Source: Temnothorax longispinosus (lineage: Eukaryota; Arthropoda; Insecta; Hymenoptera; Formicidae). From it: a stretch of 64,000 bases of DNA. A program made the translations under genes and the position numbers. Below, one piece after another: positions 61,284-64,000 of this stretch. The number at the start of each line of letters is the position of its first letter. The first letter of the stretch is position 1. The notes under the pieces are model-generated. The model worked only from the letters and a program-made list of their open reading frames with translations. It did no database searches and was not told the origin of the DNA. The stretch is from NCBI RefSeq assembly GCF_030848805.1, contig NC_092368.1, positions 3,754,441 through 3,818,440 of the forward strand, read 5' to 3'.

Positions 61284-64000
61284 TTAAGTCTGGGCAGATC
61301 CGTACGTGCCGGTCGGCGGTCGGTAGAGTCTGGGCAGCGTCAAAATCTGCAAGCTGTTGAACGCGTACTTGCGCACGCCGATGTTCTTCCACGTGTTTTC
61401 CCGGCGACAGCCCTCGCTAGAACAGAGGGGAGCAATGCGTTCACATCAGATTATATAATATCATATCATATCAGACCTACGAGATGGTCTCAATAACATA
61501 AAGAAAGAAATTTAAAATATCTAATTTTTTTAAAGAGAGATGTTATTTTCAGAAATATTCGCGGTACAAAAAATTATTTGGCACCCTGTGAGAGTGGAAA
61601 CTGTTCTTAAAAATATGATTATTGCTATTGATCAATCAGTCCCGCTCAAATATTTTTCTCTTTATATTTGCACTCACCTTCGCATACAGTCGAGAGCCCT
61701 CATGTACTCGTGTTCAGCCAGGTGATATTCCGACGATAATATATTGACTTGTTCAAGAGTGATCGACATACTGGTTCGATCTTTCGCGCTTTTGCAGCTG
61801 GTGAATCTCAAACCGCGCATTCTTCGGCATATTTGCGAGGACAATTGCAAGATTTCTACATTCTTGTTGACCTTTTCTTGCACACAGGTCTTCAAATTGA
61901 TCATCATATCCGACAATGTGTGGCCCAGAATCGACCTAGCGGCAACTGTAATAAAAAGATGTATCAATTTTAAAATCTATCGAGAAGAAAAGTATCTAAA
62001 CGACACAAAAGTCTAAAAGGCATTGAAAGAAAATATCGGATAGGTTAAATGTTTTACAAATTAGATTCTAAATTTTTTAAGCGATATTTCTTAGCTTTTT
62101 GTTGTCTTTTAGTTTTTTACTTACAACGTGTAGATGCAGGTTCCGTCGGTAGATTCAGCTTCTTAAATCTCAAATAATATTCATTCAATCTGTCGAAGTT
62201 GTCCATGTTACTTTTCTCCTGTGGCTTCGTAGTGCCGAGACTCTCGGCTAAGGAAGCCATCTCGTTAATACCGACGTTGAAGAACACCGGGGTCACGTTG
62301 AACGATAATGTTTGTCTCGAGGAGGGCACTAATGGCAAGAGAGAGTAAATCGCGTCCGGAACCGGGAGTATCACCGTCAACGCACTCCGCGATCCTACTA
62401 CGCGCGGCGTAGGAAGCTGGAACGTGCTAGACTTTCTATCAACTCTGCAAGAATAGCATTCGCATTTAGATGAAAACATCTTTTTTTAACGTAATTAAAT
62501 CAAGAAACGTGACAAAGCTTCCGCCTACCTGTGTTGAATGCCACATCTGGACAGAGTGAATGTAACGGTATGCGTGTCTTCGACCGCCACAGCCATGTCG
62601 CCCCACATGTCTATCTCGTCTCCATAATAGCTAAGAAGGCCTTCGAAGGAAACCAATGGTCCCAGAGTTGTGAGAATTAGGAGAAACATTGGATCGGGCC
62701 GTTGGCACCATAGTTTCGCCATTATGCCAGTTACTAAGGCAGTTAGCTGAAATTTTACGGAATTATTTAGTAGATGCTCTCACATATCTTTCTTACCAAG
62801 TTGAATAATATGAGACGCTCACCGCTTGACTGAAGCAAACGTCTCGTCTATACCGAACGTTGCACACGCGCTGCGCCATTTTCGAGTCTTCCTGTACGCG
62901 AAATACAGAGTGGGTCAGTCTGGCAGTTTTCAGCAGACCGTCCATGGCCTGCCGCAGCTTCTTCATGCTCGGCCTGAGCTCGCTCGTCCAATCGACGATC
63001 GACGCGAAGTCTAGGCCTTCGGTAAACTTGTTTCTCTGTCCCGAATTATTTTTGATCACGCGCGTCATCGAATCGACTGCTTGGCACACTTCATTGGAAG
63101 ACGAGTTACGATAAGTATCGGTTATCCCTAACAATGCATTATGTTGCGGGTTTTTACTACGTTTTTGCATAAAAAAAAAATTGCATTCTAATAAAGCGGC
63201 TTCCTTACCTTCCTTTGCCTTGGAGAACGCCGGTTTTTCTAATCCCGGGCTGGACTGCTGCCGCTCGTTCGACTCCTCCAGCAATTTGTTTGACTCCTCG
63301 CATTTGATACCGTTTTTCGGCTGAATTGTAACGACTTCAACGTTATGCCGATTACTCGGCAAGCAACCCTTCAAACTCTGCGATCTGCTCAGGCTATTTT
63401 TGTTACGCAATCGTACGGCCGGACTGCTGCATCTACCGCAGAGAAATTTCACCTTTGATACGAGGCACATGACGCTCGCCTCAATATTCAACTGAGTGAG
63501 ATCCCACGGCTCCGGCTCGTCCGTAGGTTTGTAATAGTTTGCGGATGGCGAATTGCACATCTTCTGAGTATCCAAGAAACGCTTGCATGGATCAGTATCA
63601 TTCTTCAAATCTTCCTTCTCGTCATCATAGCCTTCTTTTTTCTCGTTGTCGTGAATTCGCTGAACATTCTCATCGATTTCCGCTTCTGTCTGCTTAGGAT
63701 CGTCCTCCACGTCTGGAAATATTACGAAATTCTCTTCCGCAACGTCGCTCTCGCCGGTGTTATTGTTGGGCGCCTCATTTTTCGAATACGCTATGGAAGC
63801 GTATTCGCCATTTCTGATGCCGTTCCTCGTCCAGATGTCCTGCACGCACTCAGGAGTATCGGGCGTGACAAAGTCGTCGAAATCAGGGCTCCTCAAGTCA
63901 AAGTTCAGCTGTTGCGTGATTCGTTTGAACGGCGACAAGGACTGATTAATCTTAAAATCCAGTGTCAAAGTGTCGTCCGAAGACGAGGTCGTGGTCGAGT
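61284..64000 (-). CDS. INPP4: INPP4-type inositol polyphosphate 4-phosphatase (3' part)
   Basis: C-terminal part of a type I/II inositol polyphosphate 4-phosphatase, which removes the 4-phosphate from phosphatidylinositol 3,4-bisphosphate on early endosomal and plasma membranes. Exons on the minus strand (62823 to the window edge, 62529-62746, 62125-62444, 61678-61945, 61284-61416) join in phase and end at TAA 61284-61286. Family landmarks are PVFFNVGINEMASLAE, FDRLNEYYLRFKKL, the catalytic CX5R site CKSAKDR within FTSCKSAKDRTSMSITLEQ, and the C-terminal RKYAFNSLQ and YRPPTGTYG. The frame runs open to 64000, so the 5' end and the expected N-terminal C2 domain are outside. The largest exon has a long acidic, Ser/Asn-rich and probably disordered linker before EGLDFASIVDW. 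It also contains a 10-A run (63171-63180) and a possible in-frame 120-base intron (63089-63208). Confidence 0.93.

Noticed and set aside
63157..63208. A 52-base intron at the strong GTAAGG donor in the INPP4 exon
   Set aside because: Removing 52 bases shifts the frame and soon meets a stop; only the 120-base alternative keeps phase.
63966..63968. TTG at 63968 as translation start of the INPP4-like protein
   Set aside because: The reading frame continues open to the window edge, and INPP4 proteins have a long N-terminal part, so the true start is outside.
1..64000. CRISPR arrays, operons, phage or bacterial defence systems
   Set aside because: No spaced direct repeats, no ribosome-binding sites or closely packed frames; all confident genes are intron-containing animal genes.

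Overview
This window is animal nuclear DNA. Its genes are interrupted by GT-AG introns, use AATAAA polyadenylation signals, and encode conserved animal proteins (Cdc42, AKTIP, scabrous, INPP4). The very uneven base composition (AT-rich spacers broken by GC-rich, CpG-rich islands), the many short palindromic elements and the gene content suggest an insect, most likely Hymenoptera and plausibly an ant. The species cannot be fixed from the sequence alone.

Region 1 (1 to about 39.4 kb) has no protein-coding gene I can support. It holds AT-rich spacer with GC-rich purine/pyrimidine-biased islands (about 7.9-10.6, 18.2-20.5, 24.0-24.9, 33.2-34.3 and 35.2-37.5 kb), microsatellites, palindromic MITE-like elements, and a decayed tandem array of 0.5-0.7 kb units at about 36.0-38.3 kb. 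Open frames here are short, overlap on both strands and follow simple sequence.

Region 2 (39.4-64.0 kb) is the gene-rich part. On the minus strand are Cdc42 (CDS 40411-41433, complete at 191 codons), the AKTIP/pendolino E2-variant gene (43006-44873), scabrous (54878-58927, secreted coiled-coil plus fibrinogen-like protein) and the 3' part of an INPP4-type inositol polyphosphate 4-phosphatase (61284 to the window edge). On the plus strand are two small unrecognised genes (46546-47303 and 47930-48845) and a membrane-anchored wax-ester-synthase/DGAT-type acyltransferase (51009-53662). Exon joins were worked out by hand from GT/AG signals, and reading phase closes across every junction.

The genes do not form an obvious pathway; this looks like ordinary eukaryotic gene neighbourhood. 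I found no CRISPR array, operon, phage or bacterial system. The points most worth a second look are a cysteine in the E2 active-site column of the AKTIP homologue, nested foldback elements just upstream of the acyltransferase, an E-box cluster in a scabrous intron, four related pairs of palindromic elements spread through the window, and the decayed tandem array.
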